Source: Hymenobacter ruricola (GTDB lineage Bacteria > Bacteroidota > Bacteroidia > Cytophagales > Hymenobacteraceae). Taken from it: a stretch of 64,000 nt of DNA. Shown piece by piece: positions 43,392 to 51,578 of the stretch (position 1 is its first letter; every line of letters begins with the position of its first letter). The notes below the pieces were generated by a model that worked only from the letters and a program-made list of their open reading frames with translations, was not told where the DNA came from and did no database searches. The stretch lies in the NCBI RefSeq assembly GCF_015694525.1, contig NZ_JADQDM010000019.1, forward strand, positions 39,574 through 103,573, given 5' to 3'. The position numbers were made by a program, and so were the translations under genes.

Positions 43392-44204
43392 TTAAACGCC
43401 GCCGAAGATGGAAAAGCCGCCATCCACGCAAATCATGGAACCGGTGACGAAGCGCGAAGCGTCGCTCAGCAACCAGACCAGGGCGCCTTTCAGCTCGTCG
43501 GGCTGGCCGAAGCGCTTGAACGGGGTTTGGCGAATGACCAACTCGCCGCGGGGCGTGAAGCCGCCCTCAGGCGTGGTGAGCAGGCTGCGGTTTTGCTCGG
43601 TGAGGAAGAAGCCGGGGGCCAGCGCGTTCATGCGCAGGCGGTCGCCGTAGCGGTTGGCCATTTCCACGGCGAACCACTGGTTGTAGCAGTCCACGGCGGC
43701 TTTGCCCATGTTGTAGCCCAGCACTTTGGTGATGGCGCGCTTCGAGTTCATCGACGAGATGTTGACGATGCTGCCGGCGCCGGATTCGGCAATGGCCGGG
43801 CCGAACACCTGCGTGGGCAGCAGCGTACCCCACACGTTGAGGTCCATCACGCGGCGCATGCCGGCCAGGTCCATTTTGAACACGTCGGTGTCGGCGCCCA
43901 GCACGCCGTCGGGGCCGTTGCCGCCGGCAGCATTCACCAGGCCGTCGATTCGGCCGAAGGTGCTCATCATCAGGTCGCAGGCGGCTTGCAGCTGGCCTTC
44001 GTTCAGCACATCGGCCACCAGGGGCAGCGCCCGGCCGCCTTTGGCGTTAATGGCCGCGGCGCGGTCTTCGGCCAGGGCGGCGTTGCGGCCCAGGATGCCC
44101 ACGGCGCCGCCCGCTTCCACGATGCCGGCCAGGAAGGCCTCGCCGAGGATGCCGGTGCCGCCGGTCACGACGACGACCTTGTTTTGGAGGGAAAAGCTGT
44201 CGGC
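43392..44204 (-). CDS. SDR oxidoreductase, probable keto-uronate (fructuronate or DEH) reductase
   Basis: 270 residues from GTG 44204, 8 nt after the GH88 stop codon. Short-chain dehydrogenase with TGGTGILG at 15-22 (NAD(P) binding), NAAGG near 92-96, catalytic Ser151/152, Tyr165 and Lys169 (YNMGK). The C-terminal segment APGFFLTEQNRSLL and VDGGFSIFGGV closely recall the SDR proteins annotated as D-mannonate oxidoreductase in Bacteroidota. In this operon it would reduce the keto-uronate released after lyase and GH88 action, sending it to KDG-type catabolism. The longer frame from 44252 overlaps GH88. Confidence 0.82.
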   Translation of the reverse strand, partial: ADSFSLQNKVVVVTGGTGILGEAFLAGIVEAGGAVGILGRNAALAEDRAAAINAKGGRALPLVADVLNEGQLQAACDLMMSTFGRIDGLVNAAGGNGPDGVLGADTDVFKMDLAGMRRVMDLNVWGTLLPTQVFGPAIAESGAGSIVNISSMNSKRAITKVLGYNMGKAAVDCYNQWFAVEMANRYGDRLRMNALAPGFFLTEQNRSLLTTPEGGFTPRGELVIRQTPFKRFGQPDELKGALVWLLSDASRFVTGSMICVDGGFSIFGGV

Positions 44205-44212
44205 CACGGGAG

Positions 44213-45427
44213 CTAGTTGAGCGTCAGCTGGGCGTAGTTCTGGTAGCGCCATAGGGCTTCGAGGTAGTAATAATCGGCGTAGACGAGCGGGGCGTCCACT
44301 TCGGAATTAGACGGTTTGTTGCCGGTGCTGTGTTTCAGCAAAAAAAAGTTGTTGGTGCCGGCCGCCGCCAGGTATTGCGGCGAACTCAGGCTGGCAAGAA
44401 TGGCCGTGGCCGCGCCGTAATAGGGCTTAGTCTTCGGCGCGTATTTGCTCAGCTCCAGCATGCCGGACGCGGCGGCAGCGGCCGCCGAAGCATCGCGCGG
44501 GGCTTTCGGAATGTCGGGCGCGTTGAAATCCCAGTACGGAATGTGGTCCGCAATGCTGGCGGTGTGCTCGATGAAATAGTCGGCCGCGTGCATGGCGGCC
44601 TGCAGGAATTTCGGGTTTTTTGTTTCGCGGTACACCATGGTGTAGCCGTAGATGGCCCAGGCCTGCCCGCGTGCCCAGCAGGAGTTATCGGCGTAGCCCT
44701 GGTGCGTGACTGAGGTCAACAATTTGCCCTTCGCCGGGTCAAAATTCAGGACGTGGTAGGTACTGTAATCCTTGCGGAAACGGTACTTCAAATCCGTCGC
44801 GGCGTGCGTTTTGGCGATGTGGGCGTAGGTGGTGTCGCCGCTGAGCTTGGAGGCCGCAAATAGCAGCTCCAGGTTCAGCAGGTTGTCGACGATGACGGGG
44901 TAAGACCACAGCTCCGGGTGGTGGTCCCAGGAGCGAATGGCGCCCACCGTGGGGTTGAAGCGTTTGGCGAGCGTGGCGGCGGCTTGCAGCAGCACCTCGC
45001 GGTACTTCGGGTTTTTGGTGACGGCGTAGCCCTGGCCGTAGGAGTTGTTGAGGATGAAGCCGAGGTCGTGGGTCGTGGTCACGTTTTTTTCGGCTTCCAG
45101 CGTTTCGGTCCAGGCGGCGGCGCGGCGCGGCCACTGCGGCTGGCCGCTGAGGCGGCTGAGGTACCAGAGGTTGCCGGCGAAGAAGCCGCTGGTCCAATTC
45201 CGCGAGTTGGTGAGCAGGATGCGGCCGTCGTCTTCGGTGCTGCGCGGGTGCTGGGTGCTGTCGGGGTAGTGGCGCAGGTAGGCAGCGTACTGGGCCTCGG
45301 CGCGGGCCACCGCGGCGGCCACGGGCACGGCGGGCGCCGGCTTGGGCGCGGCTTTCGGCTGGGCGCGCAGAAAGCCGGCGGTGAGGCCGAGCAGAGCCAA
45401 AGAAAGGGAAAGGAATTGCCTCTTCAT
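44213..45427 (-). CDS. GH88 unsaturated glucuronyl hydrolase
   Basis: 404 residues with signal peptide 1-22 (cleavage after LRA). Family GH88 (alpha/alpha)6 barrel; it removes the unsaturated uronic acid from the non-reducing end of lyase products by vinyl-ether hydration. The two conserved Asp residues are present: Asp121 in THDLGF and Asp181 in VIVDNLLNLE; CWARGQAWAIYGY is another family signature. Start codon overlaps the lyase stop codon by one base (TGATG), so translation is coupled. Strong indicator that the target polymer carries uronic acid. Confidence 0.9.
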   Translation of the reverse strand: MKRQFLSLSLALLGLTAGFLRAQPKAAPKPAPAVPVAAAVARAEAQYAAYLRHYPDSTQHPRSTEDDGRILLTNSRNWTSGFFAGNLWYLSRLSGQPQWPRRAAAWTETLEAEKNVTTTHDLGFILNNSYGQGYAVTKNPKYREVLLQAAATLAKRFNPTVGAIRSWDHHPELWSYPVIVDNLLNLELLFAASKLSGDTTYAHIAKTHAATDLKYRFRKDYSTYHVLNFDPAKGKLLTSVTHQGYADNSCWARGQAWAIYGYTMVYRETKNPKFLQAAMHAADYFIEHTASIADHIPYWDFNAPDIPKAPRDASAAAAAASGMLELSKYAPKTKPYYGAATAILASLSSPQYLAAAGTNNFFLLKHSTGNKPSNSEVDAPLVYADYYYLEALWRYQNYAQLTLN

Positions 45428-46617
45428 CAGAAAGCCCAGGGCACGGGGTTGAAGTCGGGGGTTTGCGCGAATACTTCGGCGGCCTTCAGGTCCGGGTAAG
45501 CCCGGCTGGCTTGCTCGTACACATTCAGAGCTAGCGCGTTGGAAGTGCCGGCGGCGTCAGCTTTTTCCATCTGCTTCTGCTTCAGCAGGTAGGGCCGAAA
45601 CCACTCCACGGCGGGGCGCAGGCCGCGGCCGTCGGGGGTGCGGTAGTGCCAGAGGTCGAGGCCCACGCGCTGGGCCAGCAGGGCCAGGCGCTGCCAGCCT
45701 TGCAGGTTCATGCTGGTGTAGTTCCAGGGGCGGGTGCGGGCCAGCTCCAGCGGCTGCGAGCCGTCAGGTGCAAATTGCACGGGCACGCGGGGCCAGGTTT
45801 GCTTTTGCAGGGTGCTTTTGGCCAGGGCCTGGTCGCCGGTGAACAGGGCAAAATCCACCACCTGCGTGTCGTAGAAAGTGCCGTGGTTGTTCTTGGCCTC
45901 CCCTTCGGGCAAGGCAATGGGGCTGGTGGTCAGCCAGGTATTGTAGGCCTTGAACCACGTTTTCAGTCCGTCCACCAAACCAGCGTCCACGCTGGCGCTG
46001 CCGCTCATCAACGCCAGCGCCTCCGGTATTTCCACCAGGTTGCGGGTTTCGATGATGCCGAAATTGCGCCCCGTGTTGATGCCCGGAATGCCCTGCCCGA
46101 AGTTCAGGTTGGGGTTCATGCGGGTGGCGGGGTTCAGGAAAAACACTTGCAATAGCGTGGCGGCCTGCTTGGCGTATTTCTCATCCGCGGTGAAGTAGTA
46201 AGCCAGGCCCAGTTCCTTCACGTCGGCGCAGAGCTTGCTCAGGTTGTCGCTGTCCTTCATCGCCGCCGACTCCGGGTTGCGCAGCCCATCCTTCTGGATG
46301 TAAGGCTTGCCGTCGGGCTTGGCGGGGTCGGGCCACCAGTAGGGCGCCTGGGAAATGTAGTCGTGCTTGTCGCCGCTAGGGGGCGTTTGCGGCTTGGTGA
46401 CGATGGTGTAGGGCGCGTGCTTAAGGGCGGCATTGGCTTCCTTGAGCACTTGCTGCACCTGGGCCGCTTCCGGCTGGTGGCCGGCTTTGGCGGCGGCTTT
46501 GTAGGCGGCCAGGGCGGCGGGGTCGAGGAGGATGAATGCCACCGGCGCGGCCGTTGCAGCGGCCGGCGCCGGGGCGCTCATCACCCACCCCACCAGCAGG
46601 AGAATGAGAAATCGCAT
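45427..46617 (-). CDS. Alginate-lyase-family polysaccharide lyase (PF05426-like)
   Basis: 396 residues from ATG 46617, which overlaps the susD stop codon by one base (TAATG). Signal peptide MRFLILLLVGWVMSAPAPAAA. Motifs shared with the lyase at 35188: DYISQAPYWWPDPAKPDGKP, TRMNPNLNFGQGIPGINTGRNFGIIET and NNHGTFYDTQ. Periplasmic (alpha/alpha)-barrel lyase. The tight coupling to susD and GH88 places it in the main degradative step. The exact polymer is not determined. Confidence 0.85.
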   Translation of the reverse strand: MRFLILLLVGWVMSAPAPAAATAAPVAFILLDPAALAAYKAAAKAGHQPEAAQVQQVLKEANAALKHAPYTIVTKPQTPPSGDKHDYISQAPYWWPDPAKPDGKPYIQKDGLRNPESAAMKDSDNLSKLCADVKELGLAYYFTADEKYAKQAATLLQVFFLNPATRMNPNLNFGQGIPGINTGRNFGIIETRNLVEIPEALALMSGSASVDAGLVDGLKTWFKAYNTWLTTSPIALPEGEAKNNHGTFYDTQVVDFALFTGDQALAKSTLQKQTWPRVPVQFAPDGSQPLELARTRPWNYTSMNLQGWQRLALLAQRVGLDLWHYRTPDGRGLRPAVEWFRPYLLKQKQMEKADAAGTSNALALNVYEQASRAYPDLKAAEVFAQTPDFNPVPWAF

Positions 46618-48047
46618 TAGTTGTATCCGGGGTTTTGCGTCAGGTTGGGGTTGAGCACCATTTCGGGCTGCGGAATGGGGAACAGCAAGTACTTGTTGTC
46701 CACGGTGCGGTTGAAAATGGCCTTCTCGCGCTCCTGCAGGCGGCCGAGGCGCACGAGGTCGAACCAGCGGTGACCTTCCTGCACCAGCTCCCAGCCGCGC
46801 TCGCGCACCAGCATGTCCACGAAAGCGTCTTTGGTGGTGACGCGCGTGATAGGCAGCCACTGCGCGATGCCGGCGCGCTGGCGCACCTTGTTGTAGCCCT
46901 CGTATTTCAGCGGGTCATTCGCATTCAGGTTGTTGCGGGCTTCGGATTGCATCAGCAGCACGTCGGCGTAGCGCGTGATGAGGTAGTTGCAGCGCGAGTC
47001 ATTCACGATGCGCTTGTCGTCGCGAAACTTGTTGAAGTAGTAGCGGGCCAGCGTGGTGGTGCCGGCCTGGTTGCTGATGTTCCAGGCCCGGCGCACGTCG
47101 TTGGTGCGGTAGGCGCGCACGAGGCTGTCTTCCACCGTGAAGGTGCCCAGGCCGTTCAATTGCGAGGGCAAAAACTGCCGCACGATGATGCTGCCCGTGT
47201 TCGGCGGCAGGTCAAACTGAATGCTGAAGATGTGCTCCGGCCCGTTTTCCTTGTCGGGGTTAAACACGTCGCCGTACACCGGCAAGAGGCTGTACTGGTT
47301 CGAGTTGATGACGGTGTTGCAGGCGTCCAGGGCCTTCTGGTTGTCGGTGGGCTGCGCGGCCGTGCTGTTGGCGCGGGTTAGGTACACCTTGGCCAGCACC
47401 GCCGTGGCGGCGCCGCTCGACACGCGGCCTTTTTCGCCGGTTGCGATTTTGTTCTCCGGGTAGCAGTTGGCTTCGGCAAACTGCAGGTCCTTGATAATTT
47501 GGTCGTAGACCTGCGCCAGGGGCGTGCGCGACGGGCGCAGCTCGTCGTTGGGCCCTTTCACGGTGGCCGTCACCAGGGGCACGTCGCCGAAGCAGCGCAC
47601 TAGGTCGAAGTAGCCCAGGGCGCGCAGGAAGCGGGCGTTGCCGACGATGTTGTTCTTGCGCACCTCGTCCATCGTGATGGCGGGCACTTTCTCAATCACG
47701 TCGTTGGCCCGGTTTATCATCCGGTAGGAATTAGTCCACCAGCTGTTGATTTCGGTGTTCGTCGGCGTGAAGGTGAAGCGCGAAAGCTGGGCCCGCTCGT
47801 CGGTGCTGGAGCCCACGCGGATGAGCTCGGCGGGCAACTCCGTGATTTGCCAGCCGGTGCGGCCGTAGTAGGTCTGGGGCAGCAGGGCGTTGAACACGCC
47901 GTTGAGGCCGGCGATGGCGTCGCCCTCGTTCTGGTAAAAGTTTTCGGCCGCGAGGAAGTCGTACGGCTTCTCTTCCAGGAATTTCTCGCAGGAGCCCAGC
48001 GTCAGGCCCAGGGTTAGCAAGCTCAGCAGAAGGATTTTATTTTTCAT
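46617..48047 (-). CDS. susD: SusD/RagB-family outer-membrane nutrient-binding lipoprotein
   Basis: 476 residues. Lipoprotein signal ends in LTLGSC, with the lipidated Cys20. The N-terminal EKFLEEKPYDFLAAENFYQN and the C-terminal FDLVRLGRLQEREKAIFN and LLFPIPQPEM are typical of SusD. The middle is TPR-like. It caps the SusC barrel and binds oligosaccharide at the cell surface. The gap to susC contains REP copy F; the downstream lyase gene overlaps its stop codon. Confidence 0.95.
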   Translation of the reverse strand: MKNKILLLSLLTLGLTLGSCEKFLEEKPYDFLAAENFYQNEGDAIAGLNGVFNALLPQTYYGRTGWQITELPAELIRVGSSTDERAQLSRFTFTPTNTEINSWWTNSYRMINRANDVIEKVPAITMDEVRKNNIVGNARFLRALGYFDLVRCFGDVPLVTATVKGPNDELRPSRTPLAQVYDQIIKDLQFAEANCYPENKIATGEKGRVSSGAATAVLAKVYLTRANSTAAQPTDNQKALDACNTVINSNQYSLLPVYGDVFNPDKENGPEHIFSIQFDLPPNTGSIIVRQFLPSQLNGLGTFTVEDSLVRAYRTNDVRRAWNISNQAGTTTLARYYFNKFRDDKRIVNDSRCNYLITRYADVLLMQSEARNNLNANDPLKYEGYNKVRQRAGIAQWLPITRVTTKDAFVDMLVRERGWELVQEGHRWFDLVRLGRLQEREKAIFNRTVDNKYLLFPIPQPEMVLNPNLTQNPGYN

Positions 48048-48071
48048 GGGGTGGGTCGATGAGATTTAGGA

Positions 48072-48173
48072 ACCGTCATGTCGAACTGGTCGAGACATCT
48101 CGCGTGGAGTAGTGACTCAATCAATTGGATTACTCTGGCACGCGAGATGTCTCGACAAGCTCGACATGACGTT
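48072..48173. repeat. REP-like palindrome, copy F, between susC and susD
   Basis: Arms 48072-48106 and 48139-48173 (35 nt, three mismatches), 32-nt loop. Inside an operon, such a hairpin could protect or partly terminate the susC transcript and so set the susC to susD ratio; this is inference. Confidence 0.85.
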
Positions 48174-48193
48174 CTTTTTATTCTGGGTCTGAG

Positions 48194-51100
48194 TTAAAAA
48201 CCAATCTTCAGCCCGGCGATGAAGGTGCGGGTGCTGGGGTAGGCGTTGTAGTCGGTGTTGAGGCTGAGGTTGTCGCGGCCGAAGGAGTTCACTTCGGGGT
48301 CGAAGCCGGTGTATTTGGTGATGGTCACGAGGTTCTGAGCGGTAACGTACACGCTGGCCGATTTCAGCACCTTGCCGAACTTGGGCAGCGTGTAGCCCAG
48401 CGTCACGGTTTTGAGGCGCACGAAGCTGCCGTCTTCCACCACGTCGCTCACGATGCCGGTGCTGCGGCGAATGGTGCTGCCGGCGCGCGGAATATTGGTG
48501 TCGGTGTTGGTGGGCGTCCAGCGGTTCACCACGGTTTTGAGCTTGTTGGTGGTCGTGATGCCCGACTCCAACTCGTAGCGGTTCAGGTTCAGCACGTCCT
48601 GGCCCTGCACGCCCTGAATGAACACGCTCAGGCTAAAGCCGCCGGCCGTGAAGCCGTTGGTGATGCCGTAGATGAACTTGGGCTGGGCCCGGCCGATGAT
48701 GACGCGGTCGGCGGCCGTGATGGCGCCGTCGCCGTTCTGGTCCACGTAGCGCGGGTCGCCGGGGCGCACGGCGGTTTTGGTGCCGCTGGCCACAATTTCG
48801 TCGGTCGTCTGCCAGATGCCGTCGAACTGGTAGCCGTAGAACGAGCCGATGGGCTCGCCTTTGCGCAGGATGCTGGTTTGGCCCAGGCCCGCGCCCACAA
48901 ACAGGCTGGAGCTGGAGGCCCCCACCGGCAGCTCGTCCACGCTGTACAGGTCGAGCACCTTGTTGCGGTTGAGCGAGACGTTGAAGTTGGTTTTCCAGCC
49001 GAAAGCCTTGGTGTCGAAGTTGGTGGTGTTCAGGGCAAACTCCAGGCCCTTGTTTTCCACGCTGCCAGCGTTCAGCAGGATGTCGCCGTAGCCGGTGCTG
49101 CGGGGCGTGGCCACGCGCAGCAGCAGGTCGGTGGTTTTCTTGTAGTAAGCGTCGGCCGTGAAGGTGATGCGGTTTTGCAGAAAGGCCGCGTCGATGCCCA
49201 CGTTGGTGGCCGCCGTCGACTCCCAGCGCAGGTCCGGGTTCAGGATGTTGGCCGGCACCAGGCCTACCAGGCGGGTGCTGCCCGAGGCGTAAGAACCCAC
49301 GTCGTAGCGGGCCAGCGACTGGTAGTTGTTGATTTCCTGGTTGCCCGTCACGCCGAAGCCCACGCGCAGCTTCAGGTCGCTGAGAAAGGTGAAATCCGAC
49401 ATGAACTTCTCGTCAATCAGCCGGTAAGCGAAGGCCGCCGAGGGGAAGTAGCCCCACTTGTTGTTTTTGCCGAAGCGCGACGACCCGTCGGCCCGCAGCG
49501 TGGCCGTGAACAGGTAGCGCTCGAACAAGCGGTAGTTGACGCGCCCGAAGTACGAGGCCAGCGAGTTGGTGAACCGGCCCGAGTTCGGCGTCTGAATGCT
49601 GGAGCCCAGCGCCAGGTTGTCGGAGCCCAGCGTGTTGGTAAAGAAGCCGTTGGCCGTGGCGCTGAAGTCGTTGCCGTAGAATTGCTGCTCGGTCACGCCC
49701 ACCACCACGTTCAGGAAGTTGTTCTCGTTCAGCTTCTTGTCGTAGGTCAGCGTGTTTTCGTTCAGCCAGCTGTAGCGGTTGGTTTGCACGCGGTTGGCCG
49801 AGCCGTTGGTGAGGCGGCCCAAGAAGATGTCGGAGGGCCGGTACACGTCCTGCTGGTTGTTGTTGTAGTCCAGGCCGCCGGTGATGCGCAAGGTCAGGCC
49901 GGGGATGATTTCGTAGTTGCCGGCCACGTTGAACAGGCCGCGGGCAATGGTGCGGTAGTCCTTGGCCTTTTCGGCGTAGGCCACCGGGTTGCCCACGTCC
50001 TCCACGTAAGGCAGCGGGCCGTTGGAGTAGGTGTAGTTGCCGGCCGCGTCGCGCACCGGCACGATGGGGCTGATGCGCAGGGCATCGAGAATGACGCCGC
50101 CGTTGCTGCCGCCCGAGGAGTTGGCAAAGGCCCGCTTCTCAAACGTGCCGGCCAACTGGCTCGAAAAGTCGAAGCTGAGCTTGCGGCTGATTTTGCGGTT
50201 CAAATTCAACCGCACCGTGGCCCGCTGGAAGCCCGAGTTCAGCACAATGCCTTCCTGGTCAAAGTAGTTGAAGCTGAGGTTGTAGCGCGTTTCTTCGGTG
50301 CCGCCGTTGAAGCCCAGCTGGTAGTTGCTCATGCGCGCCGGGCGCAGGATGGCGTCCTGCCAGTCGGTGCCTTCGCCCAAGGAGTCAATCTGCCCCTGCC
50401 GGTAGGGCTGCGGGATGGCGCCCGTGCCGGTGCCGGGGTTCACCTCGTTCAGGTACTGGGCAAATTCTTTGGCGTTCATTAGCTCGTACTTGTGCCGCAC
50501 AATTTGCACGCCGGTGTAGGCTTCCAGGTTGATGGTGCCCTTGCCGACTTTGCCTTTTTTGGTGGTGATGAGCACCACGCCGTTGGCCCCGCGCGAGCCG
50601 TAGATGGCGGTGGCCGAGGCGTCTTTCAGCACCTCCACGCTCTCGATGTCGCTGGGGTTGATGGAGTTCAAGTCGCCGGCGCCGGGAAAGCCGTCGACCA
50701 CGAACAGCGGCTCGTTGCCGGTGTTGATGGAGTTGGTGCCCCGGATGCGGATGGACACGTTACCGCCCGGCTCGGAGTTGGTTTGCGTCACCTGCACGCC
50801 ACTCACGCGGCCCTGCAGAATCTGGTCGGCGCGGGCAATGGGCGTTTCGGCCACTTCCTCGGCCGAAATGGAGGCCACCGAACCGGTGATGTCGCGCTTG
50901 CGCTGGGTGCCGTAGCCCACCACCACCACCTCGTTCAGGCCCTGGGCCTGCTCTTTGAGCTGGACGTTGAAGGTAGATTCGCCGCGCACCGGCATTTCCA
51001 CCGACTCGAACCCGACGAAGGAAAACACCAGCGTGGCGCCGTCGGCGGCGGGCACGCTGAGTTCGAAGGCGCCCTCGGCGTTGGTGCTGGCGCCGGTGGT

Positions 51101-51247
51101 GGTGCCCTTCAGCAGCACCGACACGCCGGGCAGGGGCGTCCGGTCGGCCGCGTTCAGCACCCGCCCGGACACTTGCCGGGTTTGGGCCTGGGCCACAAAC
51201 GTTCCCAGGAACGCGAGCAGCCCAATAAGGAGACGAAGTTTTTGCAT
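48194..51247 (-). CDS. susC: SusC/RagA-family TonB-dependent transporter
   Basis: 1017 residues with signal peptide MQKLRLLIGLLAFLGTFVAQ. A carboxypeptidase-D-like domain (about 25-100, VSGRVLNAADRTPLPGVSVL) is followed by the SusC signature NEVVVVGYGTQRKRDITGSV, a plug domain (DQILQGRVSGVQV, FVVDGFP, LKDASATAIYGSRGANGVVLI) and a 22-strand barrel. It imports oligosaccharides over the outer membrane with TonB energy. First gene of the minus-strand polysaccharide locus, divergent from the hybrid regulator, with a LacI-type operator 94 nt upstream. Confidence 0.95.
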   Translation of the reverse strand: MQKLRLLIGLLAFLGTFVAQAQTRQVSGRVLNAADRTPLPGVSVLLKGTTTGASTNAEGAFELSVPAADGATLVFSFVGFESVEMPVRGESTFNVQLKEQAQGLNEVVVVGYGTQRKRDITGSVASISAEEVAETPIARADQILQGRVSGVQVTQTNSEPGGNVSIRIRGTNSINTGNEPLFVVDGFPGAGDLNSINPSDIESVEVLKDASATAIYGSRGANGVVLITTKKGKVGKGTINLEAYTGVQIVRHKYELMNAKEFAQYLNEVNPGTGTGAIPQPYRQGQIDSLGEGTDWQDAILRPARMSNYQLGFNGGTEETRYNLSFNYFDQEGIVLNSGFQRATVRLNLNRKISRKLSFDFSSQLAGTFEKRAFANSSGGSNGGVILDALRISPIVPVRDAAGNYTYSNGPLPYVEDVGNPVAYAEKAKDYRTIARGLFNVAGNYEIIPGLTLRITGGLDYNNNQQDVYRPSDIFLGRLTNGSANRVQTNRYSWLNENTLTYDKKLNENNFLNVVVGVTEQQFYGNDFSATANGFFTNTLGSDNLALGSSIQTPNSGRFTNSLASYFGRVNYRLFERYLFTATLRADGSSRFGKNNKWGYFPSAAFAYRLIDEKFMSDFTFLSDLKLRVGFGVTGNQEINNYQSLARYDVGSYASGSTRLVGLVPANILNPDLRWESTAATNVGIDAAFLQNRITFTADAYYKKTTDLLLRVATPRSTGYGDILLNAGSVENKGLEFALNTTNFDTKAFGWKTNFNVSLNRNKVLDLYSVDELPVGASSSSLFVGAGLGQTSILRKGEPIGSFYGYQFDGIWQTTDEIVASGTKTAVRPGDPRYVDQNGDGAITAADRVIIGRAQPKFIYGITNGFTAGGFSLSVFIQGVQGQDVLNLNRYELESGITTTNKLKTVVNRWTPTNTDTNIPRAGSTIRRSTGIVSDVVEDGSFVRLKTVTLGYTLPKFGKVLKSASVYVTAQNLVTITKYTGFDPEVNSFGRDNLSLNTDYNAYPSTRTFIAGLKIGF

Positions 51248-51327
51248 AATTGGTGGGATGGATTGGGTGAGTGAGTGCTCAGTTGGTTTAGTAAATTAAG
51301 AGGGCCACCACCCGCAGTTGGAACCAA

Positions 51328-51358
51328 AAAAACGTTTTTCTACGGAATCGTTTACGTA
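51328..51358. promoter_or_regulatory. LacI-type operator candidate 2, with adjacent palindrome
   Basis: TACGGAATCGTTTACGTA at 51341-51358 differs from the site at 37825 by one base. Its minus strand carries AAACGATT, fitting AAnCGnTT, and outer arms TACG/CGTA. Immediately beside it, AAAAACGTTTTT (51328-51339) is a perfect 12-nt palindrome with the same centre type. Likely target of the local LacI protein. Confidence 0.65.
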
Positions 51359-51547
51359 ATTATTGCTCATAACCTATTATTTATTAGTATTTTATGTTTG
51401 GACAGACTGAATATCCGTCGCAAACCTGGGCGTCGCTGGTTTCAAGGGAAATTCATTTGCCGGGCTTTGCCGGCTGCTGTTTTCCTCCGGGCCGGCCTCA
51501 TTGCTTGCTCCTGCCGGCCCAATACCGGCAGGCAGCTACGCCAGGTG

Positions 51548-51555
51548 TATATTTG
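51548..51555 (+). promoter_or_regulatory. Candidate -7 box of the hybrid regulator gene
   Basis: TATATTTG matches TAnnTTTG exactly. No TTG is found at the proper -33 distance. Transcription from here would start near 51561, which favours the ATG at 51579 over the one at 51561. Confidence 0.4.
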
Positions 51556-51578
51556 GGAGAATGGGCCGCCATTCCAGC

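Larger units (their letters stand above)
51248..51578. other. Divergent control region of the polysaccharide locus
   Basis: 331 nt between susC and the hybrid regulator gene. It contains a short palindrome (51328-51339), the LacI-type operator (51341-51358), an AT-rich block to 51410, a CTGCCGG...CCGGCAG hairpin (51511-51531) and a plus-strand -7 box at 51548. Confidence 0.8.
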
